A stretch of DNA of 64,000 nt from Thermanaerosceptrum fracticalcis. Lineage in GTDB: Bacteria > Bacillota > Peptococcia > DRI-13. The stretch's first letter is position 1. Every line of letters begins with the position of its first letter. Below are positions 26,292-33,850 of the stretch, piece by piece. The stretch spans positions 544,501 to 608,500 of the forward strand of contig NZ_CP045798.1 in NCBI RefSeq assembly GCF_000746025.2, read 5' to 3'. Under the pieces are notes generated by a model. The model made no database searches, was not told where the DNA came from, and saw only the letters and a list, made by a program, of their open reading frames with translations. The position numbers were made by a program, and so were the translations under genes.

Positions 26292-26687
26292 GCCATATTT
26301 TTTTAGAATATATTCCTTGAACTCTTCGAGGCTTCGGCGGGCTTCTTCGGGCAAATCCGCCATTGGGTCATCTGTTCTGTGGGCGGCTTCAGTCTCGTAT
26401 CCATAGCTAGAAGGGGATTCAGCAACCAAGCAAATATCACCTGTAGTATCACTTTCGTTATTATTGTTTTTATTGCTGTTTTCATCTGATTCTACACGAC
26501 CCAGGAGCCAGTCAACGGAAACGTTAAACAAATCTGCTATCTTCTTAAGAGTTGATGGGTCCGGTGTGCGTTGATCTATTTCCCACATTGAAATTGCGCC
26601 TCGGCTCACAGATAAAATTTTTGCAAAGTCATTTTGAGTCATTTTATGTTTTTTTCGCAGATAGACTAAACGTTCTCCGAATGTCAT
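26283..26687 (-). CDS. ImmR/XRE-family repressor
   Basis: A 134-aa repressor: helix-turn-helix at the N-terminus (MTQNDFAKILSVSRGAISMW, residues about 15-34), a low-complexity N-rich linker and an acidic C-terminal helix. It is the usual partner of an ImmA protease, encoded next. ATG 26687 has SD GGTGG 8 nt upstream; the GTG at 26699 is in the SD itself. The palindrome CCACATAATGTGG in its own promoter spacer is the likely autoregulatory operator. Confidence 0.85.
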   Translation of the reverse strand: MTFGERLVYLRKKHKMTQNDFAKILSVSRGAISMWEIDQRTPDPSTLKKIADLFNVSVDWLLGRVESDENSNKNNNNESDTTGDICLVAESPSSYGYETEAAHRTDDPMADLPEEARRSLEEFKEYILKKYGKK

Positions 26688-26718
26688 AACACTATCCACC
26701 TTTTTTTAAATTATTTTA

Positions 26719-26731
26719 CCACATAATGTGG
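26719..26731 (-). promoter_or_regulatory. Palindromic operator in the leftward (immR) promoter
   Basis: CCACATAATGTGG is a perfect 13-bp palindrome. It sits in the 16-bp spacer between TTGTTT (-35) and TAAAAT (-10) of a promoter reading leftward into the repressor gene. Confidence 0.6.
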
Positions 26732-26744
26732 CATAAACAATTAC

Positions 26745-26797
26745 TGCAACAAGAAGTTGCAAAATATATTGACTGCAACTTTTCGTTGCTATATACT
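26745..26797 (+). promoter_or_regulatory. Rightward promoter with two GCAAC-N5-GTTGC operators
   Basis: TTGACT (26769-26774), 17-bp spacer, TATACT (26792-26797). The spacer is almost exactly filled by GCAAC-TTTTC-GTTGC (26775-26789). A second copy, GCAAC-AAGAA-GTTGC, lies at 26746-26760, 29 bp away, and a third half site GCAAC at 26807. It drives the rightward XRE gene and is probably bound by one of the two helix-turn-helix proteins. Confidence 0.7.
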
Positions 26798-26836
26798 AAA
26801 AACAAAGCAACGGACCGTGTCATTGGAGGTGAAATC

Positions 26837-27103
26837 ATGGCAAGAACAAAGCTTATAAATTTACGTAGAATGCATGGATTAACACAACAGGAGATTGCCG
26901 ATAAATTAAAAGTCACACGAAGTTTTTATGGAATGATAGAAACCGGTGATCGTAACCCAACATTAGATTTAGCTAAGAAAATTGCCGAGATGTTTAATGC
27001 AAATATTGAGGACATTTTTTTTGAAGAAAAATGCCACGAACTGTTGCAATATCCGTCACATGTTAACGATGAGGCAATCACCACCGAGGCAGCAAACCAA
27101 TAA
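26837..27103 (+). CDS. Small XRE-family regulator (rightward)
   Basis: An 88-aa helix-turn-helix protein (LTQQEIADKLKVTRSFYGMIE as recognition region, in residues 14-34) transcribed divergently from the ImmR-like gene, in the position of Cro or Xis-type regulators of temperate elements. ATG 26837 follows TTGGAGGTG at 7 nt. The short acidic tail has no further motif. It likely competes with or complements the leftward repressor at the palindromes in 26719-26797. Confidence 0.85.
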   Translation: MARTKLINLRRMHGLTQQEIADKLKVTRSFYGMIETGDRNPTLDLAKKIAEMFNANIEDIFFEEKCHELLQYPSHVNDEAITTEAANQ

Positions 27104-27237
27104 ATTTTATCCCTTATATCAAGATTGTAAAATTCATACGCTTATTTCTTTAGCTGTAGGAGGATGTAAGAAACGGAGAAAGGGGGAAAGAGTGCTTTAT
27201 TTTCACCCGAAAATGGCGTAAGTAAAGCACACCAGTC

Positions 27238-27507
27238 ATGCAAAAAACTAGTGTTGTCCATCGTCATCACGGTCATAAGATTTACCGGGGTGATGCTAAG
27301 GTGGTTAAAAGTATCGATATTTCGGTCACATATAAAATTGGCAATACAATTATACATATTGTCGGGCCGCAAAACCTGTCGGAAGAAGAAGCCCACAAGA
27401 GACAGCGTGAATTTGATTTAGCAGGATGGTTAGCATGGAACACCTTGCCGGTTGAAGAACGCATCAAAATTAACCAGGAGTATTCCGAAAACAAAAAAAG
27501 CCTGTAA
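27238..27507 (+). CDS. Hypothetical protein of the element's early region
   Basis: An 89-aa hydrophilic protein I do not recognise. It has a His-rich start (VVHRHHGHKI), a possible beta-rich middle (IDISVTYKIGNTIIHIVGP) and a charged helical end. No clear SD precedes ATG 27238; a long inverted repeat (GTGCTTTA near 27193, TAAAGCAC near 27223) lies in its leader. It ends inside a terminator. Gap 27104-27237 otherwise holds nothing I can support. Confidence 0.5.
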   Translation: MQKTSVVHRHHGHKIYRGDAKVVKSIDISVTYKIGNTIIHIVGPQNLSEEEAHKRQREFDLAGWLAWNTLPVEERIKINQEYSENKKSL

Positions 27508-27520
27508 GATACAGGCTTTT
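27496..27520 (+). terminator. Rho-independent terminator
   Basis: AAAAGCCTGT (27496-27505) pairs with ACAGGCTTTT (27511-27520), overlapping the stop of the 89-aa ORF and lying just upstream of the NusG-like gene. Confidence 0.75.
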
Positions 27521-27554
27521 AGAAGAAATAACGGACAAGGGAGGAGGGGCATAA

Positions 27555-28223
27555 GTGGGGTTTACATATGCAGTATATGTTGGTGTCGGGAAAGAAATTG
27601 AAGTATTAGAAAAAATCAAAGCAAAAATACAATTATTCGGCAATCCCGGCATTGTTGAAATTACAGCACTTGAGACCTTTGTTCAGTTCGTCGATAAGAA
27701 AATCAGAAAAAAAAGCATCAAAGCAATGCATGAGGGTTATCTATACGTGACTGTAGAAAAAACCGAGAACGGGCTTTTGGAGATGGACCGTTCATGCTAC
27801 CATTTCCTGCGTTACATACCTTTTGTGAAAAAAATATTGAATTGTTTTATACCCCAAGAAATATGGGAGAACATAAAAGCAAACATTGATACTGAACCCG
27901 AGATCGGAATTTTGGATTCCTCCAAAAACTTTATGCTTGTAAAAAAGGCTAGAGAAATACTTGCAGTTCTCAAGGCAAAGAAAGAAGAGAATTCAAGGAA
28001 TTTTATCAAAATACTTTCCAAAATATACAAAACTGAAAAAAGAAAGGCTCATGGAAAAGAAAAATTTTATATGATTCCCCTCAGTTTGATAAATGTTGTT
28101 TCAGGTCCGGAGGACTGGCCACACAAATCGCCACCGGACGGACTTGAGCAAACGCTCGCTCAAACGCTGCTCCACAAACTGAACAACTTTTTTGACCACA
28201 TCGCTGCACAATATGGCAAATAA
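27555..28223 (+). CDS. NusG-like (NGN-domain) protein
   Basis: A 222-aa protein whose first 110 residues follow the NusG N-terminal domain pattern: FTYAVYVGVGKEIEVLEKIK (like WYVVHTYSGYE...), KKIRKKSIKAMHEGYLYVTV (like the K..R.LFPGYVLV strand) and HFLRYIPFV (like VRNTPGV). No C-terminal KOW domain is apparent; instead there is a charged helical region ending in HKLNNFFDHIAAQYGK. NusG paralogues such as RfaH, ActX and LoaP help polymerase read long operons. One at the head of a >35-kb rightward gene run would fit an antiterminator role, but that is inference. GTG 27555 has SD GGGAGGAGGGG. A terminator lies just upstream. Confidence 0.55.
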   Translation: MGFTYAVYVGVGKEIEVLEKIKAKIQLFGNPGIVEITALETFVQFVDKKIRKKSIKAMHEGYLYVTVEKTENGLLEMDRSCYHFLRYIPFVKKILNCFIPQEIWENIKANIDTEPEIGILDSSKNFMLVKKAREILAVLKAKKEENSRNFIKILSKIYKTEKRKAHGKEKFYMIPLSLINVVSGPEDWPHKSPPDGLEQTLAQTLLHKLNNFFDHIAAQYGK

Positions 28224-30477
28224 CGAAACAAAACTGAGAGGGACAATCAAAAAAATCCTTTTTCCACGAGCCAAAACCACAGACATCGACTTCGTAATTG
28301 CTGTCTTTGGCAACGACGACTTTGACGTTGTTATCAAAGGCAACATTTACGGTGCTGTTGAGAAAGAAGAAATCATCGTTGAAGGAGAATGGGTTGAGGA
28401 CAAGAAATACGGTTTGCAGTTCAAGGTAAACGCATGGGAAAAGCCCATCCCATCAACGAAAGAGCAGGCTTACGAACTGCTATCCTCCAGCCTTGTGAAA
28501 GGCTGCGGACCCAAAACGGCCAGGTTAATCGTGGACTCCCTGGGAGACGGAGCCATTGAAACAATTTTGGAACAAAAAGAGGCATGTCTCTTGCCAATCA
28601 AAGGCATCAGCAAGAAAAACGCCGGGAAAATAGTCGCAAGCCTTTCTGAAAACTTCAATGTGCAAAACATCATAAAACATCTGGCACAATACGGCGTAAC
28701 AGTAAAGATGGCGATTAAACTGCACAAGGAATACGGAAGCAATGCCGTTCCGATTATATTGAGAAATCCTTATGAACTGACCAACTTGAGCATGGTTGGT
28801 TTTGACCGGGCCGACATCATTGCAAGAAACATGGGCATTGCAGAAGATTCATTGTATCGTTGTGAAGCAGCCGTCATACATATTATGCGTGAGCAACCCG
28901 GCCACTGTTATGTGGACAAGCCCGACCTGATCAGGGAATGTCAGGCTTTGCTTAACAAAAGATCAGCAATCGAAATAGAATCAACGCTCGTTGAAAAGGC
29001 AATAAACAACTTGTCAAAGAACAACAAACTGCAAGTAGAAGAAGATAGGGTATATCTGAAACAGTTGTACCAGCTTGAAAAAACCCTGGCACAAAAGGTA
29101 GCGGAACTTGTTTTCGCCAAAGGTCCCGTTGTGCCCAGAAGTAAAATTGCCAGAGAACTCATAAAATACCAAGCCAGAAACAAAATCTTTCTTAACGAAA
29201 AACAGCAAGAGACAATATATAAAACATTTGAGAACAACATCCTTTTGCTCACAGGCGGACCGGGAACGGGCAAGACAGCCACAATCAAAGCCGTAGTAGA
29301 AATATACAGGCAAGTATTCCCTGATCACACAATAGCCTTGTGTGCTCCTACCGGGAGGGCTAGTCAAAATCTATCGAAGATTGTCGAAATTGAGGGCAAA
29401 ACTATCCACAGGCTGCTTAACTGGGGAGCAAGAAAAACGGAAGATGGAACGGAAACGACATCTATCGAAAGGGACGAAGCCAATCCCCTGGAAGAAGATT
29501 TCGTGATTGTCGACGAGCTGTCCATGGCCGATATAGAACTTGCCAGTTGCCTTTTTCGGGCTTTAAAAACAGGCAGCAGAATCCTTTTGGTGGGAGACGC
29601 CGACCAATTGCCATCCGTAGGGCCTGGTGCCGTACTGAGGGATTTGTTGAAAAGTCCCGTGCCAAGCGTCCGGTTAACGGAAATCTACCGCCAGGCAAAA
29701 AACAGCCTGATTGTGGAGAACGCCCACAGGATAAACAACGGCCAAATGATATGCACCGTCCCGGGAAGAAAAGATTTTATCTTTTTGGAGCGGTCTGATC
29801 CTCAAGACGTGGAAGAAACCATACTGGCCTGCATAAAGAGGCTTTTGGAGATAGGCTACAAAAAAGAGGACATACTGGTTTTGTCTCCAATGAAAAAAGG
29901 CGTGTCAGGCGTTTTATCCCTCAACGAAAAGATAAAATCGCTGCTTAATCCGCCTAATTCAAGAAAGAAAGAGCTGGTTGTAGGAAGCAAGTCATTCAGG
30001 GTGGGCGACATCATTATACAAAACCAGCGAAACGATGTAAATAAAGGTCTCTATAACGGCAATATGGGGCTGGTGAAAAACATATGCGTCAATCCTGATG
30101 ATCCGGAAAGCCGGGAGGAGGGGCTTTTATGCGAAATCTGGGGCAATGAAATATTTCTAACCAGGGAAGATATAACGGAATACGACTTCACAACCGGATA
30201 CTGCATCACGACCCATAAATCCCAGGGCGGGCAGGCAAAGGTTGTCATAGCTCCTGTAATTACAAACCACTATATCATGCTTACAAGGAATATTCTTTAT
30301 ACGGCAATAACCAGAGCAGAAGAAATGATGATTATGGTAGGCCAAAAGAAGGCCCTGGCTATGGCCGTAAAAAATACGACTCCTAACTTGCGGAAAACTT
30401 TTTTGTCGGAAAAAATCGAAAAATATTTGTCGGAAAAGCAAAAAAAGCAGTTGACGGCAAATTTTTTCACATGTTAA
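28213..30477 (+). CDS. RecD2-like SF1 DNA helicase
   Basis: About 754 aa. It has an N-terminal OB-like and helix-hairpin-helix region (SSSLVKGCGPKTARLIVDSL, GISKKNAGKIVASL), then the RecD/TraA-type helicase core: motif I LLTGGPGTGKTATIK, motif II VDELSMADIELA, motif III ILVGDADQLPSVGPGAVL, motif IV-V region LTEIYRQAKNSLIVENAHRI and motif VI region CITTHKSQGGQAKVVI. RecD2 proteins unwind DNA 5' to 3'. Here it probably serves element replication or transfer. ATG 28213 overlaps the end of the NusG-like gene by 11 nt, without a visible SD, suggesting coupled translation. Confidence 0.9.
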   Translation: MANNETKLRGTIKKILFPRAKTTDIDFVIAVFGNDDFDVVIKGNIYGAVEKEEIIVEGEWVEDKKYGLQFKVNAWEKPIPSTKEQAYELLSSSLVKGCGPKTARLIVDSLGDGAIETILEQKEACLLPIKGISKKNAGKIVASLSENFNVQNIIKHLAQYGVTVKMAIKLHKEYGSNAVPIILRNPYELTNLSMVGFDRADIIARNMGIAEDSLYRCEAAVIHIMREQPGHCYVDKPDLIRECQALLNKRSAIEIESTLVEKAINNLSKNNKLQVEEDRVYLKQLYQLEKTLAQKVAELVFAKGPVVPRSKIARELIKYQARNKIFLNEKQQETIYKTFENNILLLTGGPGTGKTATIKAVVEIYRQVFPDHTIALCAPTGRASQNLSKIVEIEGKTIHRLLNWGARKTEDGTETTSIERDEANPLEEDFVIVDELSMADIELASCLFRALKTGSRILLVGDADQLPSVGPGAVLRDLLKSPVPSVRLTEIYRQAKNSLIVENAHRINNGQMICTVPGRKDFIFLERSDPQDVEETILACIKRLLEIGYKKEDILVLSPMKKGVSGVLSLNEKIKSLLNPPNSRKKELVVGSKSFRVGDIIIQNQRNDVNKGLYNGNMGLVKNICVNPDDPESREEGLLCEIWGNEIFLTREDITEYDFTTGYCITTHKSQGGQAKVVIAPVITNHYIMLTRNILYTAITRAEEMMIMVGQKKALAMAVKNTTPNLRKTFLSEKIEKYLSEKQKKQLTANFFTC

Positions 30478-30540
30478 ACTATTGACAAAAGGGGTGGGCG
30501 AAGCCTGCCCATTTAAATTGGGAATATTTGTAATTAAAAC

Positions 30541-30572
30541 AAAGCCTTTTCCAAGGGCTTTTTTTATTTTTC
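30541..30572 (+). terminator. Rho-independent terminator
   Basis: AAAGCCTT pairs with AAGGGCTTT (one bulged G) around TTCC, followed by TTTTTATTTTT, 64 nt after the helicase stop. Confidence 0.75.
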
Positions 30573-30616
30573 CAAAAAGCCCGACAACCCGCATAATTTA
30601 TAAATCCAGTGCGGGA

Positions 30617-30681
30617 AAACCTCGGAATTCATTCCGGGGATGGCTTATACGAACCGAGAAGGCTCGGGCTTCAGTCCGGCA
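30617..30681 (-). repeat. Remnant of an IS605/iscB-type element (both end hairpins, reverse orientation)
   Basis: CTCGGAATTCATTCCGGGG is the reverse complement (one mismatch) of the right-end hairpin of the inner iscB element (CCCCGGAATGAATTCCGGGG near 36580). About 20 bases on, CTCGGGCTTCAGTCCGG matches the reverse complement of its left-end hairpin (CCGGACTGAAGTCCGAG near 35131). Only the two ends are present, as in palindrome-associated or deleted elements. Confidence 0.55.
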
Positions 30682-30708
30682 CAAATCAAAAAAAAAGGAG
30701 TGTTGGAA

Positions 30709-31005
30709 TTGGTGCAAAGAAATCTAAAAAATAAACAAAGGGAAAATGTATTTATTTGCAACGAAAATATTTTTGATCTTCCAATAAGCGTGTACGCAAA
30801 AATGGTATATATATACCTATGCAGTTGTGCCGGTGTGGCAAATGAATTTTTGCTGGCAAACAACACTATTACCCAAAAATGTTCACTGTCAAAAAACAAA
30901 ATACAAAAAGCAATAAAAGAATTAGTAGAAATAGGACTCCTGTCAGAAAAGAAGTCTCAAGCTGGGAACAGTACTACTAAGTTTCTTGAATTGCAGTTGT
31001 TGTAA
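30709..31005 (+). CDS. Winged-helix DNA-binding protein
   Basis: About 98 aa with a helix-turn-helix/winged-helix pattern: FDLPISVYAKMVYIYLC, then NNTITQKCSLSKNKIQKAIK and ELVEIGLLSEKK. This is the N-terminal fold of many plasmid and phage replication or DnaD-like proteins. I start it at TTG 30709, 8 nt after AAAGGAG; the longer frame from ATG 30640 would translate the IS605-type remnant. It stands immediately before a larger Rep-like gene and may be its partner or regulator. Confidence 0.65.
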   Translation: MVQRNLKNKQRENVFICNENIFDLPISVYAKMVYIYLCSCAGVANEFLLANNTITQKCSLSKNKIQKAIKELVEIGLLSEKKSQAGNSTTKFLELQLL

Positions 31006-31019
31006 AGGTGATAACTGCT

Positions 31020-32021
31020 ATGGTAAATAAAATCTTACTCGATGAATACCCTTTGCTGGTTTTGCCAAGATTGGCAACACTCATTGGATTAAACGAGTCG
31101 ATATTCCTGCAACAACTTCACTACTGGCTATTATCTAAAAACGCTAAAAACATGGATGGTAAAGACTGGGTTTTTAATACTTACTCCGACTGGCAGAAAC
31201 AATTTCCTTTTTGGAGTGCGAAAACAATCCAAAGGATAATAACTCAACTCGAAAACCGGGGATTAATCATAACCACCACAGAATATAACACATCAAAAAT
31301 AGACAAAACGAAATGGTATACAATAAACTACAAAAAACTGGAAGAACTAGTTGGAGAATCAGAAATAAGACAAAAAGCGAAAGAAAATAGACAAGAAAAA
31401 CCCTCGACGGAACAAAATGACCTCTCGACAGGACAAGTTGACCTCTCGACAGGACAAGTTGACCTCTCGACAGGACAAGTTGACCTCTCGACAGGACAAG
31501 TTGACCTCTCGACAGGACAAGTTGACCTGTCCATGAGGACAAGTTGTCCAGACAAGAAGTATTTATGTAATATATATAATATTAATACTACAGAGACTAC
31601 TACAGAGAATAATAATCAGTCAGTCAGTCAAATAAGTAATGTAAGTAATATAAGGGGAAAAAATGGAAATTCCGACGGACGGACTGACGGATTTTCTTTT
31701 GACAAGCGACGATGGGAACTCATAAAAGAGCAGATATGTCTGTGCGACTTCGACCCAGAGGATCAAGTAATAATCGAAACTGCAATAACAGGGCTGCTTT
31801 CGGGAGATTACGACAACAAAAAGCCTAGGGCGGTAATCTACAGCATCTTGGAAAAACTCGACGCACTCAGCGTGGAAAGGGCACTTTCTAGCTATCAAAA
31901 GATAGACTACAGGGAAAAAATAACAAACCCGATCCGGTACTTCCAACAGTGCCTTTTAAATTCCCAGGCAGAGGAAGTTTTGGAAAAGAAAAGGTTTGCC
32001 TTGCAGTTTTCTGGGCCCTGA
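31020..32021 (+). CDS. Rep-like replication protein carrying internal repeats
   Basis: About 333 aa. The N-terminal 110 residues resemble the winged-helix replication proteins of phages and conjugative elements (LATLIGLNESIFLQQLHYWL, DWVFNTYSDWQKQFPFWSAK, TIQRIITQLENRGLI). The middle is a disordered linker with five exact 7-residue repeats (DLSTGQV), encoded by 21-bp DNA repeats, then an N/T/S-rich segment. The C-terminal 110 residues (FDPEDQVIIETAITGLL, ALSSYQKIDYREKITNPIRY) look like a DnaD-type or helicase-loader domain. ATG 31020 lies 10 nt after AAAGGTGAT. The DNA repeats may be origin iterons, see findings. Confidence 0.7.
   Translation: MVNKILLDEYPLLVLPRLATLIGLNESIFLQQLHYWLLSKNAKNMDGKDWVFNTYSDWQKQFPFWSAKTIQRIITQLENRGLIITTTEYNTSKIDKTKWYTINYKKLEELVGESEIRQKAKENRQEKPSTEQNDLSTGQVDLSTGQVDLSTGQVDLSTGQVDLSTGQVDLSMRTSCPDKKYLCNIYNINTTETTTENNNQSVSQISNVSNIRGKNGNSDGRTDGFSFDKRRWELIKEQICLCDFDPEDQVIIETAITGLLSGDYDNKKPRAVIYSILEKLDALSVERALSSYQKIDYREKITNPIRYFQQCLLNSQAEEVLEKKRFALQFSGP
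31418..31522 (+). repeat. Five perfect 21-bp tandem repeats within the Rep-like gene
   Basis: Unit TGACCTCTCGACAGGACAAGT repeated at 31418, 31439, 31460, 31481 and 31502, with a degenerate sixth unit (TGACCTGTCCATGAGGACAAG, containing the palindrome GGACAAGTTGTCC) and a degenerate leading one. An AT-rich tract (31556-31600, TAATATATATAATATTAATA) follows 30 bp later. This is the arrangement of an iteron origin plus unwinding region. Confidence 0.85.
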
Positions 32022-32063
32022 AAACAACAAAACTGAAAACAACAAAAAAGGGGGGAGATTGCC

Positions 32064-32669
32064 ATAATCAACTGTTTTTTCGACGGTGCCAGTTCCGGCA
32101 ACCCCGGACCCGCAGGCATAGGAGCCATAATTCTGGACAAAGGCGAGAAAATCTGGGAAATATCAAGGTACATCGGTGAAAAAACAAATAATGAGGCTGA
32201 ATACATTGCCTTAATCGAGCTGCTCAAGGAGTTGCAAAGAAGGGGCATCGAAAGCTGCCGCATTTTTGGCGACAGCCAGCTTGTAATCAACCAGGTTACA
32301 GGCAACTGGAGAATCAATTATCATCATCTTTACAAACTATGGGCACAAGTCCATGACCTGCTGAAGGAAGGACATCAACTTGAATGGGTGCCCAGGGAAG
32401 AAAACAAGCTGGCAGACAAACTAAGCACACAGGCGATTGCCAAAAAAATCACAGAAAAAACTGAACCCGCAAACAACGAGCGTTTATTTCGGGCAAAAGA
32501 GCTTGCTCCCGGCATATTTCTTGTTCCTTCCAGCCGAAATATTCAGACGGCTTACGTTGTTGATCTCAACAACGGAGCCTGTACTTGTCCTGCTTTTATT
32601 TCGGGGAAAAAGAGACCATGCAAGCATTTCATCGCCATATCAGCGGGAAGGGAGATGGTCACAACTTGA
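32064..32669 (+). CDS. RNase HI-SWIM zinc-finger fusion, probable ATA start
   Basis: Residues 1-130 are an RNase HI-type domain with all acidic residues: CFFDGASSGNPGPAG (D), TNNEAEYIALIELL (E), IFGDSQLVINQVTG (D) and NKLADKLS (D). The C-terminal 65 residues contain a SWIM zinc finger, ACTCPAFISGKKRPCKH (CxC...CxH). The frame is open only from 32037, and no ATG, GTG or TTG lies before the first RNase H strand. ATA 32064 is 6 nt after AGGGGGGAG (32049-32057) and is the best-placed start; ATT 32058 is too close. RNase HI would remove RNA from primers or R-loops, and the SWIM domain may bind DNA or protein. The fusion is unusual. Confidence 0.75.
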   Translation: MINCFFDGASSGNPGPAGIGAIILDKGEKIWEISRYIGEKTNNEAEYIALIELLKELQRRGIESCRIFGDSQLVINQVTGNWRINYHHLYKLWAQVHDLLKEGHQLEWVPREENKLADKLSTQAIAKKITEKTEPANNERLFRAKELAPGIFLVPSSRNIQTAYVVDLNNGACTCPAFISGKKRPCKHFIAISAGREMVTT

Positions 32670-33154
32670 CCGGACCTACGCATCTCGCTACTGGTATACT
32701 TATAACCGCATCTTTGACCAGTGATCCGAAAGGGCTGGCGATAGGCATGGTGGCATCCCTGCTGCCGGACATAGACGAGCCTGGCAGCATGATTTCCAGG
32801 AAAATTCCGATCATCCCTTATATAATAAGCCTTTTGGGACACAGGACAATAACCCACAGTCTCATAGGGCTTGTTTTATTTTCCGGTTTTTTGTTTGTTT
32901 ATGCAAAAGAATATTTGATGGTAGGAGGTGTTGCATACCTGTCCCATTTGATTCTGGATACCCTGACTCCAGCCGGGGTGCCGTGGTTTTATCCTTTAGG
33001 CAGGAACTACAGCCTGGGCCTTTTCCGGACAGGCGGGCTGACTGAGGCATTGTATCTGGTCCTGCTTTTTGTGGCTGGAGCCGTATGGGGCCCTTTGTTG
33101 TTCAAGCCCTATATGGCACAACTTGCAAACCTTAAACGAATGTTAATGTTTTAA
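32666..33154 (+). CDS. YdjM/DUF457-type membrane-bound metal-dependent hydrolase
   Basis: About 162 aa with four to five membrane segments and the family's metal-ligand pattern GPTHLATGILIT, LLPDIDEPGS and GHRTITHSLIGLVLF, ending in LILDTLTPAGVPWFYPLG. TTG 32666 overlaps the RNase H stop (TTGA) and has AAGGGAG upstream, so translation is coupled. E. coli YdjM is LexA-regulated; the family's substrate is unknown. It is common on mobile elements of Bacillota. Confidence 0.8.
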   Translation: MTGPTHLATGILITASLTSDPKGLAIGMVASLLPDIDEPGSMISRKIPIIPYIISLLGHRTITHSLIGLVLFSGFLFVYAKEYLMVGGVAYLSHLILDTLTPAGVPWFYPLGRNYSLGLFRTGGLTEALYLVLLFVAGAVWGPLLFKPYMAQLANLKRMLMF

Positions 33155-33180
33155 GCGAGAAAAAAGAAAGGGGTTGTTTT

Positions 33181-33420
33181 ATGAAAAACCCAGGTGTTGC
33201 AGCAGTTTTAAGTTTTTTCATCAGTGGTTTGGGGCAGATATACAACGGGCAAATAGGTAAAGGATTGATAATACTGGGAGTGCAAATTGTAAATGCTATT
33301 CTAACTGTAATCTTAATTGGTTTCATTACAGGCCCCCTTGTCTGGATATGGGCAATCTACGACGCATATTCGACGGCTAAAGAACTGAACGAACAAACCG
33401 GCACTGTTGCCGGGCCATGA
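33181..33420 (+). CDS. Small TM2-like membrane protein
   Basis: A 79-aa protein with two hydrophobic segments: AAVLSFFISGLGQIYNGQIG and a longer one through ILTVILIGFITGPLVWIWAI, then the short YDAYSTAKELN helix. The G-LGQ-YNGQ-GKG turn is typical of TM2-domain proteins. Function unknown. SD AAGGGG precedes ATG. It begins the membrane-protein run of the conjugation-like region. Confidence 0.75.
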   Translation: MKNPGVAAVLSFFISGLGQIYNGQIGKGLIILGVQIVNAILTVILIGFITGPLVWIWAIYDAYSTAKELNEQTGTVAGP

Positions 33421-33457
33421 TTTTTTTTGTTGATTTTTGTTGAAAGGAGAGATTTTT

Positions 33458-33850
33458 GTGAAAAATGTTAAAATCTTGAAATTATTGAGTATGGTTGTTT
33501 TAAGCGTCATGTTTTTATCCTTGGTGACAACGGCTGCATTGGCGGATAACAATACCGGCAGCAACAACAACATCATAGACAGAATCAACCAGGCCAAAGG
33601 CAACGACAGCATAAGCAAGCTGGAGAAGAAAGCCAATGACGTGGCCAACTCTTTTGTCAAATTCTTGCGGAACACGGCGGCCATAATAGCCGTGGTGATG
33701 TTCATACTGGTAGCCTATTCGCTTTTGTTCAGCCCTGATGTAAGAACCATATCCGACTGCAAAGGCAAGGTCAGTGCACTGGTATTGGCGATAGCCGTAG
33801 CGGTAATGGCTGAGGAAATAGTCGGGACTCTGTTGGCATGGTTTCAGTGA
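33458..33850 (+). CDS. VirB2/TrbC-like pilin subunit
   Basis: A 130-aa protein with a cleavable signal peptide (VLSVMFLSLVTTAALA, cleavage near residue 29), a short soluble segment and two membrane helices (NTAAIIAVVMFILVAYSLLF and ALVLAIAVAVMAEEIVG). That layout is typical of VirB2/TrbC pilins, which form conjugative pili or channel subunits. GTG 33458 follows AAAGGAGAG at 7 nt. Its stop overlaps the next start (GTGA). A second protein of similar layout is encoded at 43801. Confidence 0.7.
   Translation: MKNVKILKLLSMVVLSVMFLSLVTTAALADNNTGSNNNIIDRINQAKGNDSISKLEKKANDVANSFVKFLRNTAAIIAVVMFILVAYSLLFSPDVRTISDCKGKVSALVLAIAVAVMAEEIVGTLLAWFQ

Noticed and set aside
30482-30510. TTGACA promoter after the helicase
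   Set aside because: No acceptable -10 at 16-18 bp; the following hexamers are GC-rich.
31418-31522. CRISPR-like array
   Set aside because: The 21-bp units are directly adjacent with no spacers, and the segment is in frame within a protein gene.
31267-31555. Minus-strand ORFs of repeated LVLSRGQ or STCPVER units
   Set aside because: They are mirror products of the 21-bp repeats in the Rep-like gene; no SD and no family resemblance.
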